Below, in pieces: positions 9,410 through 17,116 of a DNA stretch of 64,000 nucleotides (position 1 is its first letter; each line of letters opens with the position of its first letter). The stretch covers positions 744,001-808,000 of the forward strand of contig NZ_CP053842.1 in the NCBI RefSeq assembly GCF_013201645.1, given 5' to 3'. The notes beneath the pieces are model-generated. The model ran no database searches, was not told the origin of the DNA, and was given only the letters and a program-made list of their open reading frames with translations. A program made the translations under genes and the position numbers. The stretch is from Campylobacter corcagiensis. GTDB lineage: Bacteria > Campylobacterota > Campylobacteria > Campylobacterales > Campylobacteraceae.

Positions 9410-10008
9410 AGGAGTTAGAAGTTGCACTAAACTATGAAAACGAAGGCGTTGTTTTGTATGAAAAGCTAGCAAGTAGTTTTGATTTGGCTGTGTTTAGTGA
9501 AATTTTATTGCTCAAACAAACTGGACTAAATTTACTTAACAAATACAAAAAAGATGAAGTAGTAGTTACGCCACAAGATGTGAAATTTAATGGCAAAAAA
9601 GAGGCTTTAAATTTAGCTTTAGATTATGAGTTAAGATCTGGTGAAATTTATGATTTACTAAGTGATACTGCTAGCGATGAAGAGTTAAGAGATCTTTTTT
9701 TTAGACTTTGGGCGACATCAAACAATGAGTATCAAAAAGCACTACAAAATGAAATTTCAAATCTTGAAAGTAAAGAAAATGGCTTTGATTTTGATAGTCT
9801 AAAAAATTTAGGCATAAATTTAGATAAAAAAAGCATAAATGAACTAAATCAAATTCTAGGTAAATTCAAAGATGGCAAAGCATCAAAAGATGACATTAAT
9901 GCTTTTTTGGAAAATCCATATTTTTCGTTTATTTCAGGGGCGATGCTTGGTGCAGTAGGTGGAATTTTAATAAAAGAAATTCTTAAAAATAGTAATGAAA
10001 ATTTATAA
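9406..10008 (+). CDS. Ferritin-like helical protein with glycine-zipper C-terminus
   Basis: 200 residues. Two repeated helical segments (ALNYENEGVVLYEKLAS and ALDYELRSGEIYDLLSD), each followed by another helix, look like the four-helix bundle of rubrerythrin/ferritin-like proteins. The usual ExxH metal ligands are largely missing, so di-iron chemistry is doubtful. The C-terminus has a hydrophobic glycine zipper (SGAMLGAVGGILIKEIL), suggesting membrane attachment. It is translationally coupled to the HMA-like gene. A soluble iron-binding or granule-surface role is possible; confidence in the fold is moderate. Confidence 0.6.
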   Translation: MKELEVALNYENEGVVLYEKLASSFDLAVFSEILLLKQTGLNLLNKYKKDEVVVTPQDVKFNGKKEALNLALDYELRSGEIYDLLSDTASDEELRDLFFRLWATSNNEYQKALQNEISNLESKENGFDFDSLKNLGINLDKKSINELNQILGKFKDGKASKDDINAFLENPYFSFISGAMLGAVGGILIKEILKNSNENL

Positions 10009-10021
10009 CAAAGGAGATAAA

Positions 10022-10354
10022 ATGGCACTTCCATTTGTAGCTGGTTTGGCAGTAGGTTCTTTAGCGGTAGTTGCGTTTAACAATAAAGATAAGATAAAAG
10101 AAAAACTATCACAAGGTTACCAAAAAGGTAAAGAAGTAGCACAAGATCTAAAAGAGTACACAGAAGAGAAACTAAAATCATCAAAAGATGAGTGTTGTAA
10201 TTGTACAGATGAGAAGTTAGATGGTTGTGAGTGCGAATGTCACGATGAAGATACACAAAAGAGCAAAGCATCTCAAGCTAAAAAAAATGAGAGTAAAGTA
10301 GAATCAAAAAGGCCATCAACAAGAACTAAAAAAACGACAAACAAGGGAGAGTAA
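10022..10354 (+). CDS. Glycine-zipper protein with Cys/His cluster
   Basis: 110 residues from the ATG at 10022, preceded by an AAGGAGAT ribosome site; upstream in-frame codons lie inside the previous gene. The N-terminal hydrophobic segment (FVAGLAVGSLAVVAF) resembles YtxH-type anchors. A charged helix follows, then a dense cluster of six Cys and one His (C58, C59, C61, C69, C71, C73, H74), and a Lys/Ser-rich tail. The cluster could bind metal at a membrane surface. It lies in the middle of the putative ferrosome operon and abuts the next start directly. Confidence 0.62.
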   Translation: MALPFVAGLAVGSLAVVAFNNKDKIKEKLSQGYQKGKEVAQDLKEYTEEKLKSSKDECCNCTDEKLDGCECECHDEDTQKSKASQAKKNESKVESKRPSTRTKKTTNKGE

Positions 10355-10636
10355 ATGTTAAACTTAAGAACTTCAAATTCAAGACTTCCAGCTGATCATT
10401 TTTTAAGTGGTGCACTATTTGGTGGAATCACAGCAGGAGCTTTAGAGTATACAAATAACTCAGATAGTAAAAATATAGCTAAAAATGTTTTAAAATACTC
10501 ACTTGAAGGCGGTATAGCAACATCTTTGGCTATAAGTGCATCAAATAAACTAGTTCAAAAAAACTACCTAAACGCTACTTTTGATATAGCCCTTGGTGTA
10601 GGACTTATTGTAGCAGTTGAGAAAATTTTAAAATAA
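10355..10636 (+). CDS. Small hydrophobic Gly/Ala-rich membrane protein
   Basis: 93 residues with two hydrophobic stretches rich in Gly and Ala (FLSGALFGGITAGALEY and a C-terminal FDIALGVGLIVAVEKIL). It has no signal peptide and no catalytic motif. The layout recalls small organelle-membrane proteins such as those of magnetosome or ferrosome clusters, but I do not recognise a named family. It starts directly after the stop of the Cys-rich gene with a GGGAG ribosome site. Confidence 0.6.
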   Translation: MLNLRTSNSRLPADHFLSGALFGGITAGALEYTNNSDSKNIAKNVLKYSLEGGIATSLAISASNKLVQKNYLNATFDIALGVGLIVAVEKILK

Positions 10637-10646
10637 AGGGGTAAAG

Positions 10647-11069
10647 ATGGAAAATCCATACATAGAAAAATCAACAAAAGTAGAGATAGAAAGTAATCAA
10701 AAAGCATCTACAGATGCAAAGCATCAATTTTCAAATGTAGACACAAAAGAGTTTAAAAGCTTTGAGGAGGCCTATCAAGCAGGTATGCAGTACGCTATAA
10801 ATAATCCTAATATTCAAAACTCAAATGCTCAAAATTTAAACCAAAATAGCTCATTTTTAAGCTCTATTTTGCCAACAAATTTTAGCTCTACAAATTTCTT
10901 ACAAGGTGCAGTTGTTGGGGCTCTTGGAACATATCTTTTAACAAATGAAAACGCACAGCAAGCTATATTTAAATCAGTAGTAAGAGTTGGAAAGCTTTTA
11001 CAAGCTGGAAGCGAAGAGATTAAAGAGAGATTTGAAGATGCAAAGGCAGAAATTGAAGCAGAAGAATAG
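10647..11069 (+). CDS. Glycine-zipper membrane-associated protein (YtxH-like)
   Basis: 140 residues. The N-terminal half is polar and Asn/Gln-rich (including YQAGMQYAINNPNIQ). A glycine-zipper hydrophobic helix (FLQGAVVGALGTYLL, about residues 85-99) and an amphipathic charged helix (GSEEIKERFEDAKAEIEAEE) follow. It is the third protein of this cluster to combine a GxxxG-type helix with a charged helix, which suggests shared membrane packing. Its 3' end overlaps the second ATPase by 32 bp. Function unknown. Confidence 0.6.
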   Translation: MENPYIEKSTKVEIESNQKASTDAKHQFSNVDTKEFKSFEEAYQAGMQYAINNPNIQNSNAQNLNQNSSFLSSILPTNFSSTNFLQGAVVGALGTYLLTNENAQQAIFKSVVRVGKLLQAGSEEIKERFEDAKAEIEAEE

Positions 11070-13116
11070 TTTTAAAATTCTTCACAAAAGTAAAAATAGA
11101 GTTAGATTTTTACAACCAAAGCTTAAAAGCTCATCAAATGAAAGAGCTTATGAGGGTGAAATTTTAAAGCTAGATGGTGTAAATGAAGTTAGAGTTAATA
11201 AAAAAGCAAAAAGTATCGTTATACATTACTATGGAAATTTAGATGAAATTTTAGATAAAATTTCAGACATTAAGATAGCCAAAAACGATGATAATTTAGA
11301 TATTAGCAAAAAAAATATCGCCATAGCAGGAGCGGCACTTGTTGCTTTGCCACTTTTAAAGAGTGGTAGGGGTGTTGTTAGTACTGGTGCAGCTTTGCCG
11401 CTTTTAAAAGATGGCATTGAAGAGCTTTTTACTCAAGGACTTACTTCAAAAGTTTTAGAAGCGATGGCTGTTGGGGTTTCGCTTTCAAGGCGTGATTATC
11501 TAGCTGCAAATAGTACAAATTTAATGCTAAATATCGGCGAATATATGGAAGAAAGTACCGTTCATAAAAGCGATGATTTGATAAAAGAATTAGCAAAACC
11601 AAGTATAAAAGATGCATGGATTGAAGTAAGTAAAAATGGTAAAAAAAGTCTTGAAAAAATCCCAGCTAATGAGATAAAAAAGGGCGATATTGTCGTCGTA
11701 GGAGCTGGAGAAACCATAGCAATTGATGGATATATTATTGAAGGAAGTGCAAGTATAAATCAAGTCTCAATGACAGGAGAAGCTGGTTCTGTTAGAAAAG
11801 AACATGGTGCAAGAGTTATGAGTGGAACTGTCGTTGAAGAAGGAAAAATTAAAATTTGGACTGAGTTAGCAGGCGATGATACAAGCACACAAAGGATTAA
11901 AAAATATATCCAAAATTCACTAGATGAAAAATCACAAATTGGCTTAAAAGCTACAAAACTAGCTGATAAACTAGTTCCAATTACGCTTAGTTTAGCAGGA
12001 CTGTCTTATTTTATAAACAGAAATACAGCTAGCCTTGCTTCTGTTTTACAAGCAGATTATTCGTGTGCATTAAAACTTCCAACTCCGGTTGCTTTTAAAT
12101 CAACCATTGCAAAAGCTGGTAAAAGTGGTATCTTAATCAAAGGTGCAAAATCCATAGAAGCCCTAGCTAAGGCTGATACATTTGTATTTGATAAAACAGG
12201 CACTCTAACTGCTGGGGTTTTAAAAGTAGATAGTGTTATAAGTTTTGATAAAAGCTGGAGTAGTGAAAAGCTTTTAAATTTAGCAGCAAGTGCTGAAGAG
12301 CACTACTTTCACCCGATTGCAGAAGCAGTTGTAAATGCTGCTAAAATTTCAGGATTTAAACATATGCACCATGATGAGGTTGAATTTATAGTAGCTCATG
12401 GCATTAAAACTCATTATGATAAAAAAGAGGTCTTAATAGGCAGTAGGCATTTTTTAGAAGATGATGAGATGATACCTTTTAACCCACATGAAAAAGCCAT
12501 AAATGAAGCTATAAAAAGTGGTCATGCACTACTTTATGTGGCATATGATAAAAAGCTTCTTGGTATTATCACACTTATCGATGAAGTAAGATCTAATGCA
12601 AAATCAACTATCAAAAAGCTAAAAGAATTAGGCGTAAAAGAGATAGTTATGCTAACAGGCGATGTAAAAGAAAAGGCTAATAGCGTAGCAAATGAGCTAG
12701 GTATCGATACGGTGTATGCTGAGCTTTTGCCAACTGATAAGGCTGGTATAATTGAAAGCCTTATAAATAGTGGTAAAAATGTTGCATTTTGCGGAGATGG
12801 AATAAATGATGCACCATCTTTAATTAAGGCAAATGTGGGTATAAGTATGCAAAAAGGTGCTGATATTGCAAAAGTTACAGCTGATATTAGTCTTTTAAAA
12901 GATGATATTCACGCTGTTGCACAGGCAAAAGAGCTAGCAAATAAAACTATGTCTTTAATAGATAAAAATTTTAAAGCAACAGTGGCTATAAATTCTGCGA
13001 TTTTATTTGGAGCAACGATTGGTAAGCTTAATCCAACTCTAACTGCAATGCTTCATAATGGAACGACGATAGGGCTACTTTTAAATTCTATGAAAGGTGT
13101 AAATTTAAGCAAGTAA
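11038..13116 (+). CDS. P1B-type ATPase with SCA motif (FezB/P1B-6-like)
   Basis: 692 residues from the ATG at 11038, preceded by an AAGAGAGA site. An Arg-rich HMA-like N-terminus (HKSKNRVRF, residues 16-24) leads into the P-type core. Visible are D385KTGT, H425-P426 and GDGIND (586-591). The transport helix has S342-C343-A344 in DYSCALKLPTP instead of CPC or SPC, so the central proline is missing. A C-terminal LHNGTTIGLLLNS helix follows. This combination and the surrounding small zipper proteins match ferrosome-type ATPases (P1B-6 group). Iron as substrate is inferred. Confidence 0.85.
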   Translation: MQRQKLKQKNSFKILHKSKNRVRFLQPKLKSSSNERAYEGEILKLDGVNEVRVNKKAKSIVIHYYGNLDEILDKISDIKIAKNDDNLDISKKNIAIAGAALVALPLLKSGRGVVSTGAALPLLKDGIEELFTQGLTSKVLEAMAVGVSLSRRDYLAANSTNLMLNIGEYMEESTVHKSDDLIKELAKPSIKDAWIEVSKNGKKSLEKIPANEIKKGDIVVVGAGETIAIDGYIIEGSASINQVSMTGEAGSVRKEHGARVMSGTVVEEGKIKIWTELAGDDTSTQRIKKYIQNSLDEKSQIGLKATKLADKLVPITLSLAGLSYFINRNTASLASVLQADYSCALKLPTPVAFKSTIAKAGKSGILIKGAKSIEALAKADTFVFDKTGTLTAGVLKVDSVISFDKSWSSEKLLNLAASAEEHYFHPIAEAVVNAAKISGFKHMHHDEVEFIVAHGIKTHYDKKEVLIGSRHFLEDDEMIPFNPHEKAINEAIKSGHALLYVAYDKKLLGIITLIDEVRSNAKSTIKKLKELGVKEIVMLTGDVKEKANSVANELGIDTVYAELLPTDKAGIIESLINSGKNVAFCGDGINDAPSLIKANVGISMQKGADIAKVTADISLLKDDIHAVAQAKELANKTMSLIDKNFKATVAINSAILFGATIGKLNPTLTAMLHNGTTIGLLLNSMKGVNLSK

Positions 13117-13131
13117 TTATCGAGTTTGTAG

Positions 13132-13156
13132 TATAATGATATAAATTATCATTATA
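13132..13156 (+). promoter_or_regulatory. Strong Fur-box palindrome
   Basis: TATAATGATA and TATCATTATA form a perfect 10-bp inverted repeat around a 5-nt spacer (TAAAT). This closely matches the classical Fur box and includes a TATAAT that could be the -10 element. It lies 15 bp after the second ATPase and 11 bp before the next start, so the two last genes probably have their own iron-repressed promoter. Confidence 0.75.
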
Positions 13157-13167
13157 AAGGAATACAG

Positions 13168-13293
13168 ATGCCATTTTTTATTATAAACTCAGTTTTACTT
13201 CTAACAACAGGAGTTATGATTTATGAATCAACCACAAACGCAAAAACAAAATTTAACAAGCAAAGAGAGCGAAAAAAGTCTAAAAAAGCTTGA
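13168..13293 (+). CDS. 41-residue single-helix membrane peptide
   Basis: The ATG at 13168 has an AAAGGA ribosome site 6 nt upstream, directly behind the Fur-box palindrome. The product starts with a hydrophobic helix (MPFFIINSVLLLTTGVMIY) and ends in a strongly basic tail (KQRERKKSKKA). Its last 71 bp overlap the next gene in another frame, so the two are coupled. Too short for family assignment; ribosome site and promoter position are the main evidence that it is real. Confidence 0.55.
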   Translation: MPFFIINSVLLLTTGVMIYESTTNAKTKFNKQRERKKSKKA

Positions 13294-13483
13294 CTTGACA
13301 ACCAAAAAAGAGTTAGCAAAAGTAGGAATGGCTGTCTCAATGGGGGTTTTGGTTTTAAGTGGATTTAACACTAGAAATAAATTTAGTAGAAATTTACATA
13401 TCATCTCAGGAGCAGCTTTGGTGGGACTATCTTACTATCACACAAAGCTTTATGAGAATAAAAAACCTAAGGGGCAAATTTAA
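13223..13483 (+). CDS. Small membrane protein of the ferrosome-like cluster
   Basis: 86 residues. A charged N-terminal half (residues 1-32) is followed by two hydrophobic segments (VGMAVSMGVLVLSGF and LHIISGAALVGLSYYHTKLY). The second contains two His and two Tyr near the membrane surface. I do not recognise the family. It follows the 41-residue gene with overlap and ends in a terminator, so it is the last gene of the iron block. It may be an additional membrane component of the putative compartment. Confidence 0.6.
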   Translation: MNQPQTQKQNLTSKESEKSLKKLDLTTKKELAKVGMAVSMGVLVLSGFNTRNKFSRNLHIISGAALVGLSYYHTKLYENKKPKGQI

Positions 13484-13499
13484 GTCCCTTAAGTTTTTT
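13467..13499 (+). terminator. Terminator after the iron block
   Basis: CTAAGGG pairs with CCCTTAA around the last codons and stop of the 86-residue gene, followed by a T6 run. It closes the ferrosome-like transcription unit. Confidence 0.7.
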
Positions 13500-13565
13500 A
13501 AACAGTTCTTATAAATTTATAATAATAACTTTCAAGAAGAAATTTTATATCATCTAAAGCAAATT

Positions 13566-13579
13566 TTGATTATAATCAA
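13566..13579 (+). promoter_or_regulatory. Promoter with palindromic operator upstream of mlaE
   Basis: TTGATTATAATCAA is a perfect 14-bp palindrome containing TATAAT (13571-13576), 30 bp before the TTG start of the lipid transporter permease. The overlap of operator-like symmetry and -10 element suggests repression. It shares the TGATTAT core with the Fur-like sites at 2455 and 53533. The regulator is unknown. Confidence 0.5.
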
Positions 13580-13605
13580 TAAATTTTATAACTATAGGGT
13601 TAAAT

Positions 13606-14694
13606 TTGGCAATAAATTTTGAAATTTCAAATAACTGTATCAAACTTATTGGAGATTGGGACTATAAATCCAGCCCAAAAAAGCTTTTTGAGCTTAAAAA
13701 GGCTATTAAAAAACTACCTAGTATTACGCTTGATATTACTCAGTTAGAAAAACTTGATTATGCTGTAGCTATTATTATCTATAATGAGAGTTTGGATAAA
13801 AATTTAGAGATAAAAGGTGAAAATAAAAGCATCAAGGCTATGTTTGAGTTACTGGCTGATAGTGATGTGGATATAGGTAAAAAGCCTACAAAAAGATCTA
13901 GCGGGATTTTTTACGATATCGGCAAGAATATTTTTGAAGCAACTCAAAGCGCTATTAGTTTTTTTAACTTCTTTGGTGAGTTTGTATATAAATTTTTATA
14001 CACTATACTTCATCCAAGCAAAATTCGCCTAAAAGAGCTATCAAATCACTGTAAAGATTCTGGTATAAATGCAGTATTTATCGTGTGTTTAACCGCATTT
14101 TTAATAGGTATAGTTTTAGTCTATATCGGTTCAGATATGCTAGCAAATTTTGGGGCAAATATCATGATAGTTGAGATAATGGGAATGATAACGCTTAGAG
14201 AGATTGGACCATTGATAGCAACTATTGTTCTAGCGGGGCGTTCAGCTAGTTCATTTACCGCTCAAATAGGAGTTATGAAGATAACTGAAGAGATTGATGC
14301 GATGAAAACTATGAGTTTTGATCCATTTATATTTTTAGTTATTCCTAGAGTTATGGCGATGATTATCATTACTCCACTTGTGATATTTTTAGCTGATATG
14401 TGTAGTATTTTAGGGCAGATGATAGTGTCAAACTACTATATGGGTGTAGATTTCGCATCTTACCTTGATAGATTTAAGAGTTTGGTCGAGATAAGGCACT
14501 TTCAAGTTGGAATGATAAAAGCTCCATTTTTTGGTGCAACGATTGCTCTTGTTGGGTGTTTAAGAGGGCTTCAGGTTAAAGGCAGCACCGAAAGTATAGG
14601 CGAAATGACAACAATAAGTGTTGTAAATGCAATATTTTGGGTGATAGTTTTAGATGCTATATTTGCGATATTTTTTATACAAGTTGGTCTGTAA
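13606..14694 (+). CDS. mlaE: Lipid-transport ABC permease with STAS domain (MlaE/IamB)
   Basis: 362 residues. The N-terminal ~95 residues look like a STAS domain (GDWDYKSSP..SITLDITQLEKLDYA), and the rest is the MlaE permease with about five to six membrane helices, including MGMITLREIGPLIATIVLAGRSASSF, split here by family-conserved G and R residues. It moves phospholipids between inner and outer membrane together with the ATPase, MCE and lipoprotein partners downstream. The TTG start at 13606 fits the domain boundary; its ribosome site is weak (AGGG). Confidence 0.9.
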   Translation: MAINFEISNNCIKLIGDWDYKSSPKKLFELKKAIKKLPSITLDITQLEKLDYAVAIIIYNESLDKNLEIKGENKSIKAMFELLADSDVDIGKKPTKRSSGIFYDIGKNIFEATQSAISFFNFFGEFVYKFLYTILHPSKIRLKELSNHCKDSGINAVFIVCLTAFLIGIVLVYIGSDMLANFGANIMIVEIMGMITLREIGPLIATIVLAGRSASSFTAQIGVMKITEEIDAMKTMSFDPFIFLVIPRVMAMIIITPLVIFLADMCSILGQMIVSNYYMGVDFASYLDRFKSLVEIRHFQVGMIKAPFFGATIALVGCLRGLQVKGSTESIGEMTTISVVNAIFWVIVLDAIFAIFFIQVGL

Positions 14695-15467
14695 TGCTTC
14701 ATGTAAAGGAATTTAATGAAAAACACCCAATAGCTGAGGCTAAAAATTTAAAGGTGGCTTATGGCGATAAAGTTATCCATGAAAATGCAAGTTTTCATAT
14801 AAACGAAGCTGAAATTTATGGCTTTTTAGGTGGAAGTGGTAGTGGAAAAACAACTTTGATGAAAACTCTTATTTATCTAAAAGAACCAGATAGGGGAACA
14901 GTAACTATGCTAGGAAAAGATATTTGGAGCTTAAAATTAAAAGATAGAGAAAAAATCAAGCTTCAAACTGGCTTTATGTTTCAGTTTGGAGCACTTTTTT
15001 CATCAATGAGCGTTCTTGATAATATAGGCGTCATGCTTAGGGAGTATAGTAATTTAAGTAAAAAAGATGTTGAAGACATCTCAATGTTTTGGCTTTTAAA
15101 AGTTGGTCTTAAAAAAGAAGCGGCCAATCTTTTTCCAAGTGAACTAAGTGGCGGTATGAAAAAAAGAGCAGCTCTAGCAAGAGCATTAGTGCTTAGTCCA
15201 AAGATACTTTTTTTAGATGAGCCAAACTCGGGTCTAGATCCAGTAAGTGCAAGAGCTATGGATAGACTTATAGTTGATTTAAGAGATAGTTTAGGTTTAA
15301 CAGTAGCGATGGTTACACATGATGCAGACTCGATATTTAGCATACTTGATAGGTTTTTGATAGTTAATGATAAAAAAATCGTCTTTGAAGGAAATTTAGA
15401 AGAAGTTAAAGATTTTAAAGAAAACCCTTTACAAGAGCTTTTTGATAGTAGAAAGATGAAAGATTAA
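14694..15467 (+). CDS. mlaF: Lipid-transport ABC ATPase (MlaF/IamA)
   Basis: 257 residues from the ATG at 14694, which overlaps the permease stop by one base (TAATG). Walker A GGSGSGKTT, signature LSGGMKKRAALARAL, Walker B ILFLDEPNSGLDP and the switch H in VTHDAD are all present. It energises the Mla/Iam lipid transporter. In-frame codons further upstream lie inside the permease gene and are unlikely to be used. The next gene, 6 bp on, is not part of the usual operon. Confidence 0.93.
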   Translation: MLHVKEFNEKHPIAEAKNLKVAYGDKVIHENASFHINEAEIYGFLGGSGSGKTTLMKTLIYLKEPDRGTVTMLGKDIWSLKLKDREKIKLQTGFMFQFGALFSSMSVLDNIGVMLREYSNLSKKDVEDISMFWLLKVGLKKEAANLFPSELSGGMKKRAALARALVLSPKILFLDEPNSGLDPVSARAMDRLIVDLRDSLGLTVAMVTHDADSIFSILDRFLIVNDKKIVFEGNLEEVKDFKENPLQELFDSRKMKD

Positions 15468-15473
15468 ACCAGC

Positions 15474-16169
15474 ATGAAACAAAAATATTTTGTTATAAAA
15501 GCACTTTTGGAAAGTGGTGGAATGGCTACTTTATCGCAACTTTATAAGCTAACAGATGTAAGTTCTTGGAAAACAAACACTCCATTTGCTTCTATTAGGA
15601 GAATTTTACAAACAAATCCTGAATTTTATAAAATTTATCCAGGTCTTTGGGGACTTAGAGATAAAAAAGATGAAATTTCACATCTATTAAAGGAAGAGAA
15701 AAATTTATTTACTCACTCATACTATCAAGGCATTATTATAGAGATAGGAAATGCTAGGAAATTTAGAACATTTGTTCCATATCAAGATAAAAATAAATTC
15801 TTTTTACAAGATAGACTTTGCGATATTAGCTCACTTGATAGTATTTATGAATTTACTTATCCAAATTTAATGGCAAAAGCTAAAACAGTTGATGTTGTTT
15901 GGTTTAATGAGCGAAAAATGCCCAATAGCTTTTTTGAAGTAGAGCACACTACTGGCTTTAAAAATTCACTAAATAAATTTTATGAATTACAAGATTTTAG
16001 GGCAAATCTTTATATAGTTGCAGACATTGTAAGAAAAAAGGAATTTGATAAAATTATAGATGAATCAATATATAAATCTATAAAAAATTTAGTAAAATTT
16101 GCAGATTATGAAAGTATTGTAAAACAGCATGAAAAAGAGAGTATAAAATATGAGATGGGAATATCTTAA
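15474..16169 (+). CDS. HTH plus nuclease-like accessory protein inside the mla operon
   Basis: 231 residues. Residues about 1-65 resemble a HARE-HTH winged helix (ALLESGGMATLSQLYKL, then ASIRRILQTNPEFYKIYPGLWGLRD). The C-terminal half has a D-V-V-W-F strand followed by FFEVEHTTGF, an arrangement like a PD-(D/E)xK nuclease core in which the K is replaced, so activity is uncertain. It sits between the ATPase and MCE genes, where related genomes have nothing. It is probably an acquired DNA-acting gene, perhaps a restriction relative. Confidence 0.6.
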   Translation: MKQKYFVIKALLESGGMATLSQLYKLTDVSSWKTNTPFASIRRILQTNPEFYKIYPGLWGLRDKKDEISHLLKEEKNLFTHSYYQGIIIEIGNARKFRTFVPYQDKNKFFLQDRLCDISSLDSIYEFTYPNLMAKAKTVDVVWFNERKMPNSFFEVEHTTGFKNSLNKFYELQDFRANLYIVADIVRKKEFDKIIDESIYKSIKNLVKFADYESIVKQHEKESIKYEMGIS

Positions 16170-16180
16170 GGAGTTAAATT

Positions 16181-17116
16181 TTGGAAAATAGAAGTTCATT
16201 TACCATAGTTGGTATATTTGCTGCTATTTGTATAGCAGCAATACTTAGTTTTGTTTGGTGGCTAACCACTAGAGCAGGTGGGGATTCTGAGTATAAAACA
16301 TACTATATCCATACAAAAGAGCTTCCTGCTGGACTTAAGGAAAACGCTCAAGTTAAATACATCGGCGTTCCAGCTGGTTTTGTAAGCGATATAACATTTG
16401 CAGATGGTAGTAATTACGGTACTATAGAAATAGCACTAAAGCTAGATGCTACTTTTCCTATCAAAAAAGATAGCATAGCTAAAACCGAAGTTCAAGGTCT
16501 TGGCGGACTTGTTAGTTTAAATATTACAAAAGGCACAGGTGAAGGCTTTGCTAGTGATGAAAAGCCAATTATATATCTTGATAAAGGTCTTCTTGCTAAG
16601 CTAAATAGTAAAGCAGGGGATATTACAGAAGGTATAAATGATGCTGTTTCTAGAGTAAATTCACTCCTTAGTGATGAAAACATAGATAGTTTAAGCGCTA
16701 CTCTTAAATCCATTGAATCTTTGGCAAGTAAACTTAGTGATGATGGTATATTTGACAAGGTTGATTCTATACTTGCTTCAGTTGATAGTATGTTAGGTTC
16801 AGCAGATGATAATAAAAGCGAATTTAGCAAACTGATGGCAAATGTTGATGTTTTAATAAATTCTATGGATAAATTTACTAAGACTTCAACTCAAACTTCA
16901 GCCAAACTTAGTAAAACTTTGGATAAAATAAACGCTAGTCTAGCAAGTGGGGAGTATAACTTAAAAGAGATTTTAGGTCCTACGCTTCATGAAACATCAC
17001 TATCTTTAGTAGAGCTTAAAAAAAGTCTAAGAGAGTTTCAAAAAGCGATGTTTAGGTTAGAAGATGATCCATATGACTTTTTCTTTAGAGATACCAGTAG
17101 AGGAGAGAAAAGATGA
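16181..17116 (+). CDS. mlaD: MCE-domain lipid-binding protein (MlaD-like)
   Basis: 311 residues. One N-terminal membrane anchor (TIVGIFAAICIAAILSFVWWL) is followed by the MCE domain (YYIHTKELPAGLKENAQVKYIGVPAGFVSDI is its first half, cited here only as position about 40-75). A long helical Ser/Asp/Leu-rich region makes up the rest. Family members form periplasmic rings or tubes that carry lipids. The TTG start at 16181 has a good AAGGAG site 7 nt upstream. It overlaps the lipoprotein gene by 4 bp. Confidence 0.88.
   Translation: MENRSSFTIVGIFAAICIAAILSFVWWLTTRAGGDSEYKTYYIHTKELPAGLKENAQVKYIGVPAGFVSDITFADGSNYGTIEIALKLDATFPIKKDSIAKTEVQGLGGLVSLNITKGTGEGFASDEKPIIYLDKGLLAKLNSKAGDITEGINDAVSRVNSLLSDENIDSLSATLKSIESLASKLSDDGIFDKVDSILASVDSMLGSADDNKSEFSKLMANVDVLINSMDKFTKTSTQTSAKLSKTLDKINASLASGEYNLKEILGPTLHETSLSLVELKKSLREFQKAMFRLEDDPYDFFFRDTSRGEKR

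Noticed and set aside
10987-11037. Upstream TTG start for the second ATPase
   Set aside because: It lies inside the previous gene without a ribosome site; the ATG at 11038 has one and keeps the whole HMA-like domain.
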